Source: Siphonodentalium dalli (Eukaryota > Mollusca > Scaphopoda > Gadilida > Siphonodentaliidae). Taken from it: 64,000 bases of DNA. Each line of letters opens with the position of its first letter. Position 1 is the first letter of the stretch. Under the pieces are notes generated by a model that was not told the origin of the DNA, did no database searches, and worked only from the letters and a program-made list of their open reading frames with translations. Made by a program: the position numbers and the translations under genes. Shown piece by piece: positions 23,960-37,575 of this stretch. The stretch is from positions 77,836,705 through 77,900,704 of the forward strand of contig CP136067.1 of the NCBI GenBank assembly GCA_032622095.1, written 5' to 3'.

Positions 23960-26734
23960 GTTCACTTTTGTTGTTATTGTTGCTCCTTTTTTTTTTGCAC
24001 AATTTATTGAAAAATGTGTCATACTACATACTTATGCAGCCGTAATTTACCCTATGATGACTGGATGGTTATTGATCACACTCGTTTGTCTCTGACTCCT
24101 TGTTGATGTGGTGGTAAATAGCGAAGGGATCCGCCGCTAAACAGTTTGTCCTGGCGGACATTTCGGGTGAGGTTATCGGATTATGTTGTCGTTTAGGTAC
24201 GGCGATAGCTCAGCTCAGGGGAATGGGTTCCCATATATATCCTATATATTTTTTTTAGTTCTCAGTCCGTACAAATATTTCGAATTGTGACTCCATGCAT
24301 GCATTGGCAATTATCGAATTTCAATACTATTTTAATGACAATAACGGCAGTTGGGAGGGGATAACAATATAATCAGGTTTCGTCCATGGTATTGTCCCAA
24401 CACGTTGGACCATCTGCATCTTCTGCGTAAACTGATAACAGTGCTATTCAAGTACAAAAGGTTGGATTTGAATATTTCTCACGTAGTGATTTAGAAATGC
24501 ATGTATGACACATACAAACACCATGTTCTATTCATTGATTCTTACCAGAGTTTTGTGATGACTCTTCGGATTTGGACACTAGCAATATGTTTAACCAGAA
24601 TTTGGTCGCATGAACTGTTGAACAAATTAATACATTTATATCTTCTAATTTTGTCTCACGAAGAATGGTTGTGAAGATAATACATCTTTAACAGATGACA
24701 TTCGACCCCACGAAGCAACCTAAATTAATCTCGATGATCCTATATGCCAATAACTGCATGAAATACTTATGAGCGGAATCGATATATTACAGAAGAACCA
24801 AAATAGATAATCCCATGAGCAGTTTACAACTTTCTGGATAAACGCTCTTTATTGTTGCTATGTCAGGATAAGTGAAAAAAAAACTAACGCTCCTTTTTTC
24901 GCGCTGTATAACGGGGGGGGGGGGCTACCTTTTCTAAGGTGATCATGTTTATCAATTAAATTCGTGATCCCAAATGCATATAAAGCCCTAAACTTATAAA
25001 TTACATATACACAATATGTGCACGGCTCACCCGAAGCCATCTTACTATTGTTATTAGTTTCTATATTCACCATACTGGGGATGGCAGGAAGACAGTCTTG
25101 CCAGACTATGCCATCCCCCACAATATACGACATAATTTTCCATAATTTTCGCCACTATTATGTAATAGATATGTGTATTGCAAATAAAATATCCTATCCT
25201 ATCCTATAATAATATTCCTTGCAAGTGCTTTATATGTGCATGCATGTTTAATTTGATTCCTGGTAATTGTGAGCAGCTTACACTTTCATGAAGTATCTGA
25301 TCGGTGGTCCCAAGATTTAAGTCCAAAGTTATCAAAAATGTGGACGTTATGGTCTGATACATATCTATATTGATCAACATTACCTAATCCTTCAAATCTT
25401 CGATACACTTATACCCCGAGGGAAATACAACATTGCTATATAACATTCAATGTTTGTAATGTTTCAAGGTTTATGGTCCCGTATAGCTCGGGGCAGGTGC
25501 ACATGTCCAAAATATAGAGAAGTTCGTTCCCCCTTTGTAACTTCGTCCCAGACCTGTTAATGACCATCTAAATGATGCAGATAATTGCGGCGGCTTAAAG
25601 TACCCCTCAAATAAATTGGAATCAATCGGTAGGCGGCGAATTTTAATTAATAATTTGAATAATTTAATATTGTTGCTAATACCGGAGGTCTGAGTTAATT
25701 ATTATGTGACGAAATTCGGCCCCGAGGTGATTCGTAATGATAACGAACTTTTGAATTCCAAATACGGAAACCATATATAGGAAGAAAAGTTACGAAGACA
25801 ATGATTTTTTTTCGACGTCATAAGTAATTTAGCTTGAATGTCAATTACGTGATACTGAGACTCTGCGATAGCAGGTATGCAATGATATATGTAGGGCGCC
25901 TGTCGTAAAATTACAATTGTCGAGGTTTAAACAGTGCAGCCAGTAAACGGACACTAATCGTGTGACTCAGTTGAACATCAGAAATAGTGTATTATATGTG
26001 TACATGTAACTTGGCAGTGGAGACAATATAGTTCGAGAAATACATGAAATGCCGTTATATATTTTTAAAAATCTAAAAGAACTTATCGAGAATTATCGGT
26101 TTGTCGCACATACGGGAATGTATACTTTCATTTTATTTGTTGTCACTAATATTATTTTATGCGTATATTGACTGAATTGCTGACGTCTAAACGTTTACGT
26201 GTCTCATTTGAACTACCAAATTATGTCTACGTATTTTTAAAGGAGGGATAACAATAAGTCGAGATATACGAAATACAATTCTACCAGTTTTATATACTCT
26301 GAAAAATGACAATTTTCCAGATGTTTTCAGGAATTGTTCGTAGACAAGTTCGACAATATATATATAGCTCTGTATTTTACGATATCCGGAATAAACCAAC
26401 AAGTGTGTCCATATATAGTTGCAATCTGAAGAAAAATCTCGCGGACCCCCCCCCCCCTAAATTATATAACTTGAATAAGTGTGTATATGTGCCTCACAAA
26501 GTCCGTATGAGTATTTAACGATTTAGAACTATAAATGTCTGCGAATTGTGATGCTCTGAAAATGACCGTGAATTGTCTAAAACGCGAGCATAATTCCAAG
26601 CATCAAATCTCCACGTGGGAATGATAAGTGCATCAATATATATATATATAGTGAAACAATAGAGAGCATTTCGTGTATTTAAAGCCACATGCCGGTTTGC
26701 GCTCCAAAATATACATTCTATTATTCGCTTATTA
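23960..26734. other. Intergenic, no gene recognised
   Basis: Contains AAACGCTCTTTATTG at about 24840 followed by ATGTCAGGA and a degenerate ACGCTCC, i.e. a decayed motif pair; a G-run at 24914-24925; a hairpin at about 25079-25120 (GGGATGGCA paired with TGCCATCCC); and short CCTAT repeats near 25190-25206. No coding or RNA gene recognised. Confidence 0.45.
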
Positions 26735-27090
26735 AATTTTCTCAGTATCGAAATAGGTCGATAAATATCAGAACTACCTTTCTTCGAGCATTATGTAACC
26801 CAAAAAGACGCATTGGAAAAATACAACTGTGAATACGGTGTCTGGGTCACAAACACAAAACAACCATTTGCGCGACCGAAAAGAGCGATCCGTGGTAGTC
26901 TATTCCTGATACGGTAGCAATAAAGAGCGTTTGTCTGCATGACTTCTGGCGAAAAGTTGAAAATTGGCTGCGACTTTGGCAAGTGTTTTTCATAGCATAT
27001 GAAGCCGGTATATCAGTAATTTGTTTATTTATCGACTTATCGTATCCACCGCTCCAAATTTGGAGGTTCGGATGAGCCATGTCCGATTAA
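26735..27090. repeat. CAGTATCGAAATAGG repeat, copy 2
   Basis: Same phrase order as 16385-16780, including CAGTATCGAAATAGGTCGAT, CCGTGGTAGTCTATTCCTGA, AATAAAGAGCGTTT and ATGAAGCCGGTATATCA, with small indels. A further ATAAAGAGCGTTTA lies just outside at about 27111. Confidence 0.8.
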
Positions 27091-27139
27091 TTCTTGATAT
27101 GATGAGACATAAAGAGCGTTTATGTCTCTATTGCGATAG

Positions 27140-28770
27140 ATCCCATCCTTGTTTAATGGCGAATTGTGTTCGTACTAAATTTTGTTGTAATGTGTATATG
27201 CATATTTTTGTTTTAATATGGTTTACCACCATTATAAATTGACTCGACCAATCTTACGTTATTGTTAGCGATGAAAATATACCATTGATTTCCGATACAT
27301 TTCGTTTGAAAATATAACTTGTGCGAATACGCTGTACATTGCATATGGAGGCCATGTTGTCACCAAATAACTATACCGCAGATAGTGAGAGGAAACATAA
27401 TGTACATGTATGACTAACGGCCCAGGGACTACTTGCAATTGTTTTGTTGTACATAATTAGCAATACATATATGCAGCTGTGTTTTGATCCATGCAAACAC
27501 GGTATGATTGTACATTGTCAGATGGTGATCAGCAGTGAGCCTATATCGTCACTATTTCAGGCTAGTTGCTTTAATTTTGTGACCATATATTTGGCTGAAA
27601 ACGCAGAACAACAGTTCGTTGCCCATGATACTTTCAACCACCAACCCCCATTATACGCTGGAATTAAAGCAAGGGCACGTTCCACAGTTGTTGAATCGCC
27701 ACCCGCATATTGGGCGATACGCCGCCTCAAGCGATTTTCGCAAGATTCTCGCTAAGTCCCGATTTTAGTCTATAATTATCTGATTCAGATAGTGCTATTT
27801 CGCGGTTTATGACCTAAGCAACCTGAAGACACAATGCGGCGGCTCATGAGTACTGTCCAATAAATAAACACAAATATAACACCACAGCGGGGTTAATTAA
27901 GAGTTCATATTACGTAAATATTGGTTTTGATCGGTATTTGTGCGTGTATTTATAGGTGAGCCCGACATGACTGTTTAATTATCGATAACTTTGGAAATTT
28001 ATACGAACTAGTGCTTCTGTAAAGTTATATTATTACAGCAACGATTCAACGTACTCACATGAGTCGGCTTAAACTGGTGATGTGCATTAAACTATAAGCT
28101 CTGGGGGTAGCAAGCATTAGACAACATCATTGCACAGTCAGTATCATTTTCTGCTGATCTTGATAGATAAGATATGTCACAACTAAGAAACACTTCAGTG
28201 TATATGTCTATACACGTATAAGTCTTGTGTGGTAATAATACTTTATTGTGGGATATTAATTCATTAAACGCCAACAATAATATTAAATTGCATGGCAATT
28301 TAGCCATGTATATACTTCAACGACATTTACATATATTGTGTCCATTTTTACGGGAACATTTCTCTACTATATATATATATATATGCTGTTTGAATATATC
28401 GCTGGCCTTGGTACTATGTGTCCATCAACGTATATGTAAAGTGATTTTTAATGGGATATTTAAAAACTATAGATAGGTGATGTCCTGAGTCCCGATGCGA
28501 ACACAAATATGCCATATTCGGAAAAACCCATGCTATATAATGACACGATCGTCTTGTTGCTCCAGCTTAATGACAGTTTATCCAAGGCCATTATTCCATC
28601 GGCATCAGTCCCCCACCACCGACCCATCTACCAAGAGGATACGGTCTATATCAATGGGTATAGCGAGCGTCCTGTTCAACTTTATTTCTGAATCTGACTC
28701 CAGCGTCAGATTTGCAATGTCCGTGTCTTGCATTTTGTTGGCGAGAGATTGGGTGGGGTTCTATTTAATA
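27140..28770. other. Intergenic, no gene recognised
   Basis: Short unassigned frames only (for example 103 codons at 27444-27755 plus). Nothing else supported. Confidence 0.45.
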
Positions 28771-28859
28771 TGACTTTGTGCACAATCGCCATCACACGGT
28801 ATAGTCCATATACTTGTTTTCACCGAAGACAAATTCAGGGAACTATATATAGAAATCAG

Positions 28860-29420
28860 CGGTGTCCGTTAGTGCGTCCGCGCGTACGGCCGTCCATCCT
28901 AAATGGTTTCCGGATGATACTTTTAGTTTTGGTTATCCTATTGTTTTAAAATTTCGTATGTGAATTACCCACATGACAATACAAGTCGAGTTCAAATTTG
29001 GATTCGGTCCACCAGTTGTTGCCGCAGTTATGGTAATTTTCGACGTAGAATTATTTGCTGATATTATTTTGGTTTCTATGTGATAACTTTAGTTTTATAG
29101 TTATCGGATTGTTTTCAAATATTGTATGTGAATTAGCCTCATGAAAATACAGGTCACGTTCGAATTTAGATTCAGTCTGGTAATTTTTGCCGGCTTTATG
29201 GTCATTGCATGTTGACTTATTATTTGGCGTTTATTTTGGTTTCCGGCTGATATATAGCTTTAGTTATATAGTTATGTGATTGTTTTCAAATTTGGTATAT
29301 TTGGATTACTCATATGCAAATTTCAGATCAAGACCGAATGTAGGTTCGGTCCGCCCATTGTACCGTATAGTTATGGTCATTGGCGACTTATAATTTGATA
29401 ATCTGATTAATTTTGCGTCC
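28860..29420 (+). repeat. Modular repeat, three units of about 167 bp
   Basis: Starts with GTGCGTCCG/GGCCGTCC tracts, then three units whose GGTTTC anchors lie at 28905, 29071 and 29238 (spacing 166 and 167 bp). Each unit has a GTTATnnnATTGTTTT phrase, a version of AAATTTGGTATGTGAATTAC, and GATTCGGTCC or a variant. The period and layout resemble the modules at 17965-18735. Non-coding. Confidence 0.75.
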
Positions 29421-29447
29421 GTCATTGCGTGATACAGAAGTAGTTAA

Positions 29448-29765
29448 AGATAAGGGCGGCGTTGGCGGTGCATGGGTATGCTGTTAAGATATTCACCTCC
29501 GCCAAAAACCTCCATAAACAGAAAGAATAGTAAAATATAGACAGACTTTGTTCTTATACCAATCAGAAATATGGCATAAACAGTATGTTATTGTCATATA
29601 TTTTTCCTTTGTTATGTAATCAAAAGCAAAAAACGTTACATAACCTGGCCTTTGTTTAGATCCGAATATGGTAAACATAAAGAGCGTTATTTGTTACTGT
29701 TTTCCTGATATGGAAATAATAAAGAGCGTTTATATCATTTCTGTGTGATTAACCAATATATTTTA
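29448..29765 (-). mobile_element. Diverged, incomplete relative of the TTAA MITE
   Basis: On the minus strand it follows the right half of the 0.49-kb MITE: a TTAA (29444-29447), then the complement of the GGATACCCACCGCC end region, GTAAAATATAGACAGACTTTG, CATAAACAGTATGTTATTGT, and two AATAAAGAGCGTT motifs near 29679 and 29718 with CCTGATATGG between them. The other end is missing or unrecognisable. Clearly older than copies 1-3. Confidence 0.65.
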
Positions 29766-30090
29766 GCTGTGTTATGTAAACAGAAGCAAAACTTCTGTAA
29801 CACGAGCCGGCTCTTGTGTATGTACACCATCGTACGTCTTGACGACAATATACTATTTACGCGCTGATTATGTTTAGCATATGAACAAAGCTATATATTT
29901 TGTAATATTCCTTCTGTTGATGGCGATTTGAATAAATATGGATATTTCAGCAAAACGAACGCCGCCCGTGCCTTTAACATAGACAGTTGGGAAAAAAAGT
30001 TTGATTCAATGCATGGTTGTTCCCAGAATCACATTTTCAATTTTAAAAAACCCACCGGTCAAATATTCGGAGGACATGTGACCAAGCGCT

Positions 30091-30156
30091 CTTTTATTAT
30101 AGAGGGACGATGGACATGGATTTCTTTTATTGTAGAGGGACGATGGACATTGATTT
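30091..30156 (+). repeat. 33-bp direct duplication
   Basis: Two units starting at 30091 and 30124 share CTTTTATT, TAGAGGGACGATGGACAT and GATTTC. The first is preceded by AAGCGCT, giving a variant of the ACGCTCTTTAT motif; another variant, AGCTCTTTATTG, follows at about 30185. Confidence 0.8.
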
Positions 30157-30199
30157 CTGATAATTTTTAAAAGGACTCCATCCTAGCTCTTTATTGTAA

Positions 30200-33100
30200 A
30201 TATCCCGCAGATGTGTGCTTGGGGTATTTTAATGTGATCAAAGATTAACCATGCAAGCAAGTGGTTGTAATTCATTGGCGTAGTTGTGTTTGGTAACCGC
30301 TTTAACAAACGACGCGAGGAGCCAGGTGATATGTTCATTGAAGACAACTTCAAGACCCGTTGGGATATCATGCATGCCTCTATTGCGAAATGTACAGGTC
30401 AGTGATATAGAATGTGGTGAACAAGTAAACATTCCTACAATTAAACGGTCGATATCTAGCAATCTAAACTGTGCTCATGCATATTCCATCGTGGATGTCA
30501 TGTAGCGTAACAGCTTGTCACTACCATTGTCCGGTTTGAGGGAAGGTGCCTGATGCGAAGCTAGAAATGGGAGTCTTGCTCTGGTATATTACATATTATG
30601 GATATGTAGGTGTCACCACTACACGCTCGATGTAGAAATATTTGGCTTAACAGCATTGGTATCCTGTATAAGCACTTCATACTTCCGGTCAAGTGGCATA
30701 GACTGCCATATGACACACCAGCTCGTGTCAATAAGTCATATTCTGAACCAACAGTTTAAAATATTATTCTGTATGTGGGACTGATCTTAAATCTATACTG
30801 TACCAACTCTCAGTTGCCCGTTTTTTGTTATGGTTTGGACATCTGTCTGATAAATTCGATGGAGCTTGACCGTATGTATATAGCGGGTGAAACGACGATA
30901 ACACAGACAGCGCAGTACATGCAAGTACGTTCCAATCTTATATGATTGTCGTTTTCGCCGAATCGCGGTATAAACCGATCGGCTGGGATATTGTGTCCTG
31001 TAAAACAGATAATGCCTGGCGGTTGTGTTATAATTATAGGGATGACCTGTGTAAATCCCATTAATTCCCAACCAACAACTGTCAACAATAGATCGGGCGT
31101 GTAGTAACCCACAAAATTGTACTATCGAATAACGTGCAAGAGAGCAATAGATCAACTGGCCGTCCCCTCACCTGTTAATTGGTTTACGCACCTGAGCTGT
31201 GAATCAATTATTATACAATACTTTCTCCGCCATTAAGTCGTAAAGACATGAACTGTCCATTTCAGAATAGCGGCTATGCCTTTGATGATACCGCTGATAA
31301 GATTGAAGATTTTTACTTGAATTGAATTTTGGTTGTTATGAATTTAGATCAAGAGGTGGGATTTTGCAGGGCGTTGTTAAGCCACGCTTTGCTCTAATAA
31401 ACTCCACTATTATGACCCAAACACCTCAGTATTGTTTATTGCGCAATGTATATTTTATAGGTTCTAGACTATTAATTTGATTCTTTCTATTAATTTACAT
31501 TACGTTGAAAGAAAATGGTTTTCGTTTCAGTTTATTAGTTATATAGACAGATTATGCAACAGGCGACTCCTTTGCAATACACCTTATCTCTATCTTCCGA
31601 TAACGTTGTTGGTCGGAGTAGGCTTACTATACGTGTATAATCATTTCCGATAACCACTCCGTTCTACGCGTTCCGTGCACGATATAACGTCGATCGTCTC
31701 AACAGCCACATGGATGCAATACAACTTTAACACTGGTATTTGGGGGCAGCTTTCCTGGGAACTTTATTCTCGTGAGATTTTCCCACATCATGTTCAATCA
31801 TCGTTGCGATCTTAGTTCCATTGATCCTGATAATAAATCGTTGTTGCTTTTCTCATATCGGTATCGTTTGTTTCGGGAACTCATAATGAAGTCTCGTAAT
31901 GTAATCAAGACGCGAGACTAGAAATGAATGCCCACTTATCCTCGGCTGCCCATCAGAAGCGCCGCATACTGATTTAATGCTCATTCCATCCCGACAGACA
32001 TTCTTCAGTCCAAAAGACTGCGCAAGTTCCAACCTGATTTATGACCACCGTGGAACGTCCAATCGTAAGATGCATGCAATTGCCTTTGATTAGAGGCCAA
32101 GAGCTGGACATCGATAACGAGAAAATCAAATTATTTACGGTCAGTTTGGCCTGTGTGATTCAGTGTTCGGCTTGCGACTTTTTCGCTGGACTTGCCATGA
32201 AATATGTGTTTGTGTATAACGCGGCTCTGTTCATGCTCGTCAGGAGATGTATAGCTTCTTTCACACCAAAGAGAAATCGATGAAACTGACCACTCGGTTT
32301 TGGTATCAATCATGTCAAATGAAGAGCATTTTTGAACATTTTCTAGCTAGATAGATGTATTTTCTCGCACGGCCGCAATGAAGTATTGTGCGAGCGTGCT
32401 TCTCGTGCAGCTGTACGATGACAAATGTAGAAGCTTCAGCCTTTATCAAGAAAAAGGGAGTGCTGCTACCAGAAGAGCTTCTCTTTTGTAATATGTAGAC
32501 CATGGTTTTATCGCCAGCGATAAACAGATTGTACTAAGTGAACGCTGAGATAATGCAACTAAATCTATACAGGACGTATAAACTGTCATTCGGTTTAAAA
32601 AAAACTCACGAAGTTGTCTGGTATTTTTGCATTTAGGGTGGGAATAAGACCATACACATATCAGGGTATACCTTAAATAATTTCAATCCGACCGGACGCC
32701 AAACTAGTCAAATTTGTCAACAAAGAATTTTGTTTTATATTAACAGTGAATAAAAGATTAAAATTAATTCTAAATAAACGTCACCCGTCTACAACAATCA
32801 CCGCGAAGATCCCCATGCAGAACATCAAAAATATGTTGATAATTATCGTAGACGAAGCATATCTATAGAATATGCATTGTTCATGTGTAAGGAAACCAAT
32901 AACGCTCTTTATTATAAGAGATCTTATGATTTTGTATTTGCAACCAAAATTAAAACAGTTCAAATTCTTCTCTTTTCTAAAGGTTACTATCTAATTATTA
33001 TCTGGTAAAGAGATCGTACATAGTAGTTTCATTGTGTAAACAAAGTATGGATATAGGCCAAGCAGTGATTATGGTATAGTTATACACAGAAGTTAGGTCA

Positions 33101-35170
33101 TATATGAAGGGATCTGTATGTATCTCTTCATATGTGTTTCACAACACCATTGTATACTCCGGATTAGACATTATAAGAGTTACTTGCTACATTTCGGTTC
33201 TGACACTCAAACTAATGAATCGCTTACGAGCGCAAATTTCTCAGGAATTTCGCATCCGAACATAACATTTCATGGTTTGAGTCTTGTCTTTTGCTTCGTA
33301 TCTGCAAAATAAATATATACATGTTACAACTACGCCATGTTCTGTACCAACCTTTAACATATGTAAGTTAATTAAATATGTCAAAATGTTGTAAACATAT
33401 AGTTCAAAATAATCCCATAATCCTTTGTATATAGATACATCGGTATAAAACAGTGATTTTGAGTCGGATAGATCAATGAACATGTAACATATTTTTTCGC
33501 CAAAAACGGATTTTTGTCAATCTTACTCCCATCATATTTATGTGGGACCACAGCTTTTGGCATTATACGCTCATCGGCTGTAATAAATACACGTGTTTTT
33601 TTCTATTGAAAACTATATAAAATTATCTTTTTATAGTTGAACAAGAAAGAGTTATTCGCATTCAGCAATGTTGGCACAAACATTAAGATTACATTCAAGT
33701 TTAGTAAATTATCCAAAATTTATTTTGGGTTTTCTTACCAAATTCTAAAATAGGAACTTAAAAGTTAAAATATAAGAACCATTCACCCGTCTAGAAAATA
33801 TAACGTCTATAAGGAAAATAAAATAATTAAATATTTGAATATGTTGAAAATAATTTGTTTGTTTCATTTTATTCCAGATATATAAACATGCCGATGTTCT
33901 CTGAATTTCATAACAATATATGATTTGTGTGAAATAAAGTAATTGAATTCAAAGGAAATAGTTTCTTTAATAGTTCTCCAAGAACTGTTCCGTAAACAGT
34001 GCATGTGTTATTCATTCAATGCTAGGCAAATGCCAGCTTAACCAGAGATATTATATATATAGTATCTGGCTTAACTTAATAACCATGAACATAGATCGAA
34101 ATCCTTATTATCAACCCATATATAATTGGAGGTAAATTAGTTTCGTGGAATTCATTGTTCATTTATATCTTTACTGATTTTTGTTTATAGTTTTATATTG
34201 AACTATAGCATGCTCTGATTTTACCTAAGTTGCATTCACAAAAAAGTTCAATTTACTTATTACAGTGTCTACATGCAACATGCGTTTTATCTGCAGATTG
34301 AACTCAGATTCAACTTAAAATACGGTTCATTGTGTATTTTTCTTACTTACATATTTACATTATATTATTCCCACGGCACCTTTCCCGATAGCAATTGTAT
34401 GTTTATTTACGTTTGTTGTCTCGCAAAAGTCACGAATCTCGGAATACTCACAATTTACCAGCAAAATTAATAGCGGTACACAAAAAACAACAGCTAAATT
34501 TTGGGGAATATCAAATAAGTTCACGTTACAACAAACTACTGATGTTCGTTATGCAGAATATAATCTAAATGTGTTATCTACATATAAACGCCTAAAATAA
34601 AAATAACTATTAAAAATGTACGGCACTATCCGTATATATATATATAGTTAAAATTGCGCTTTGTTCGGAAGGGAATGTTTAGGTTAAAAACTGCAATTGA
34701 TTTTATTTCGTATTCATATGCCGCAAGCCTGAAAAAAATGCAATTGACTTACAATATAGGACTTAGAAATGTAAATTATCTTAGCAGTGGCACCAAGAGG
34801 ATATCTAATAATATTAGTAATAATCTCAAATATGGACCATTTTCATTGAAGAAAGAAAATATTCGTATAGTTATTTGGCAGTCAACGGGCAGAATATTAT
34901 ATGAATTTTATTTTATAGTAGCATGCATATTGACAAATACTTTTCCATATATTCTTGATATACAACTTGCATCAGCTGGTGTATAGCGTGACCCTATGTG
35001 TGCCCAGTATGGGGGAACTACGTAATGCATATTCTAGAAGTATGTATATACAGCCTGTTCTCTTGAAAATAAGAACAAAACGGGTTTATTTTATAACTGC
35101 GCGAAATAAGCTCATATTGGCATTATTTGAAAACTCTAATACGATGTATATCTGCCTAAACGCTGGTTAT
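30200..35170. other. Intergenic 5' of Lox5, few repeats
   Basis: No coding or RNA gene recognised. AACGCTCTTTATTA at about 32899 is a lone copy of the dispersed motif. A hairpin near 34030-34075 pairs CCAGCTTAACCAGAGATA-type sequence with TATCTGGCTTAA. Overlapping minus frames at 30793-31155 have no recognised domain. Regulatory DNA for Lox5 may lie here but cannot be shown from one sequence. Confidence 0.45.
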
Positions 35171-35174
35171 TAAA

Positions 35175-35345
35175 ACAGTCGCATATATGGGACTATTTCA
35201 ATATGAAATAAGCCCGTATTGTGCTTATTTTCACGCGAACAAACTGGAAAATAACACTAATAAATCAACTCACGACTTACCAGATGTATGCTCTTTATGT
35301 ATAATGTGTTTTCACTGTGGCCCGCGCCATCCAACGGGAACGTGG
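35175..35345 (-). repeat. ATGGCGCGGGCC repeat family, copy 3
   Basis: The reverse complement reads GTTGGATGGCGCGGGCCACA, GTGAAAACACATTATA, ATCTGGTAAGTCGTGAGTTG, GGGCTTATTT and AATAGTCCCATAT, matching 16039-16195 phrase by phrase. This is one of the few recognisable repeat copies within the Lox5 domain. Confidence 0.7.
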
Positions 35346-35349
35346 TTGC

Positions 35350-37140
35350 AGCATTGTGCGTGGTTGTCCTTCCAAAGTTTTAATATTGTCGCCGAAAGTA
35401 AACAAACAAATTAAGATAGCGTTCTCTGTCAGTTATGTTAAATCAGTTTTATAGCTTTCTGACACAAATAAACATTTTATAAATATACACATGACCGAGA
35501 GTTGGCTTCCGATAATACCACCACTCCCTCTTCTTAATATTCATAATGTCGTGTTCGCTTTTGAGATTATTTACAAGATATTTGTCAGACCTTATTCTGG
35601 TGGTATTCTATATGTAAAGATGGAGGCGAGCATATACAGGAATGGGATGAACATAATGCATAAAAACTTTGCTGCTTATAATGTAAATGAGTTTTGTTGT
35701 TCATGTTATTTATTATGATTGCGTGCAGTAATATATACTGGATGTTCATCTCATAAAGGAAATGCGGCTATGTCAACTATATTCCAAAAAACCGTATGAC
35801 AATTAATACGTTAATCGGAAATAAATTTATTACAAGTTTGTTTCCGAGTTTCAATTTAGCAGGATGGTATAATTGTATCAATGCCATTTGAAACAACTAA
35901 GTAACGCAACAGTTCATAAATATAAGCACACCGCTCGGCGTGTATCCTGCTCTGAATTATGTATCGTCGTGGGAAAATCTGAGAACAATGTCATTGAGGT
36001 AGATATCCCAATTTCTCGCCTATTAATGCATAGATCACTATGGTTTCAGCATAAATGTGTGACTCCCCGTCGGCGCTTTTGTCGATTTTACGAGCGGATT
36101 TCTAGTTTTATTTGATGTACACGCTCCCAGTGTCCGAAATCGCACTGTCTTTTGTGCGTTTGTCTTCGAACTTGTGGACATCATACCGTGGATAATGTTA
36201 TGATGACACGCTTAGTAGTGGCGCTCTTTCCTACGACGTAGTTCTATGATACATGTATAGTTTTACCAATGTAGGATTTTCAGGGCCCTCGTGAAATATA
36301 TCTTTTGAGATTGCCCATTTTTTCAAAATGCACACAGAAAGGACAAGAAATTAGACAAATATGGACATAAGACGAGATAGTCTGACATTGAAAACAATCG
36401 TCACAAGCAAATAAACAAAATTAATAAAAACAAACAAAAATAAAAACAGATGCAAATTAAAAGAAAACTGAAGAGTAAAACAAAATAATAAAGAAAAGGT
36501 AGAAACCGTACACACAAAAGCAAATGATACATTCAAAGAAATAAATTAAGGAGAAAATAATAAATGTATAAACCAAAACAAAATTGTTTGAAGATAACAC
36601 ACACAAAAATATGAACAAATTCGTTTTTATAATGTAAAAACATCGACCTGTTCACTCCATTATATAGTTTTAACCTAACCGGCCTTATTATCAACCCAAG
36701 AATTGACGAAAGGCAAAATGCAAACTGATCTTCGGGAGACAAACTGTGTGAAGAATATTGTTAGTTGTGTGAATAAAATTGTAGGTTTAAGCAAATACAT
36801 ATAAATATTTTATAACTGAGAATACATCTTAAATCTCAATGGTGCGAAACCAAGTAACTAATGCATGGAAGATGGAATATTCGAACGGTTATTCTCATAT
36901 ATTATTATATATAATTATGTATGTTACGTTTTCACAATATATTTTAAATCATTTGATCGCGACAAATTAGCATTAGCCTACATTTACACTCTTATTTATG
37001 CGCCTAGTTGCACTTTGAACTGTTTATGTTTTATTATTGTTGATTACACAGAAAAGCTCTAAAAATCAAACTCAAATTGTGTTTTCCTTATAGAGTAATT
37101 GGAGTTACTTGCACGGCATTTTATTAAGTAAACGAATTTT
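35350..37140. other. Intergenic 5' of Lox5, nothing recognised
   Basis: No gene, RNA or mobile element supported. A-rich between 36330 and 36620. Confidence 0.45.
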
Positions 37141-37575
37141 ATATGTCGAGAAAAGGTGAATTCTATGTGACCATATTCAGGGTTTAAAATCGAACAACGT
37201 ATTACTGATTGGTAATATCCGAGACAGAACATTGAATATTTTACTCATGTTCCAATTATCCTTGTGTTTTTCTGATTGGCTGGCGGTCCGGGGCCATAAA
37301 CTATCTAATCAAACATAACCATCAACGAAAGACAAAAGATCAAACTTACTCAGCACGGTAATAAATTGATAACATCAATACGTCTAAAATAACCCCCAGT
37401 GTTGAATCCGCCGTCAAAATCAATGAAAAAAGTCGTCAAATCGCGGCCAAACAAAGCCCGTAACGCGTATTGTTTATTGTTGATACGAATTGTGCCTACC
37501 GGAGCGAATAACTAAATGTGGGTTTCATTGGCTAAATTAGAAAGTCACGTGACTGCTGGTTTGTGATGAAATTGA
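37141..37575 (+). promoter_or_regulatory. Probable Lox5 promoter and 5' leader region
   Basis: Position immediately 5' of Lox5 exon 1. Visible candidate sites are three inverted CCAAT boxes (ATTGG) at about 37209, 37274 and 37530, an E-box CACGTG at about 37547, and an A/T-rich inverted motif TTGATAACATCAA near 37366. There is no TATA box at an obvious distance from a known start site. Upstream ATGs at 37566 (12 codons) and 37583 (24 codons) open short out-of-frame uORFs around the first in-frame ATG. The assignment rests on position; the transcription start site is unknown. Confidence 0.4.

Noticed and set aside
24195-24240. tRNA A-box-like GATAGCTCAGCTCAGGGGAA
   Set aside because: No acceptor stem, anticodon arm or B box follows at the right distance, so not a tRNA.
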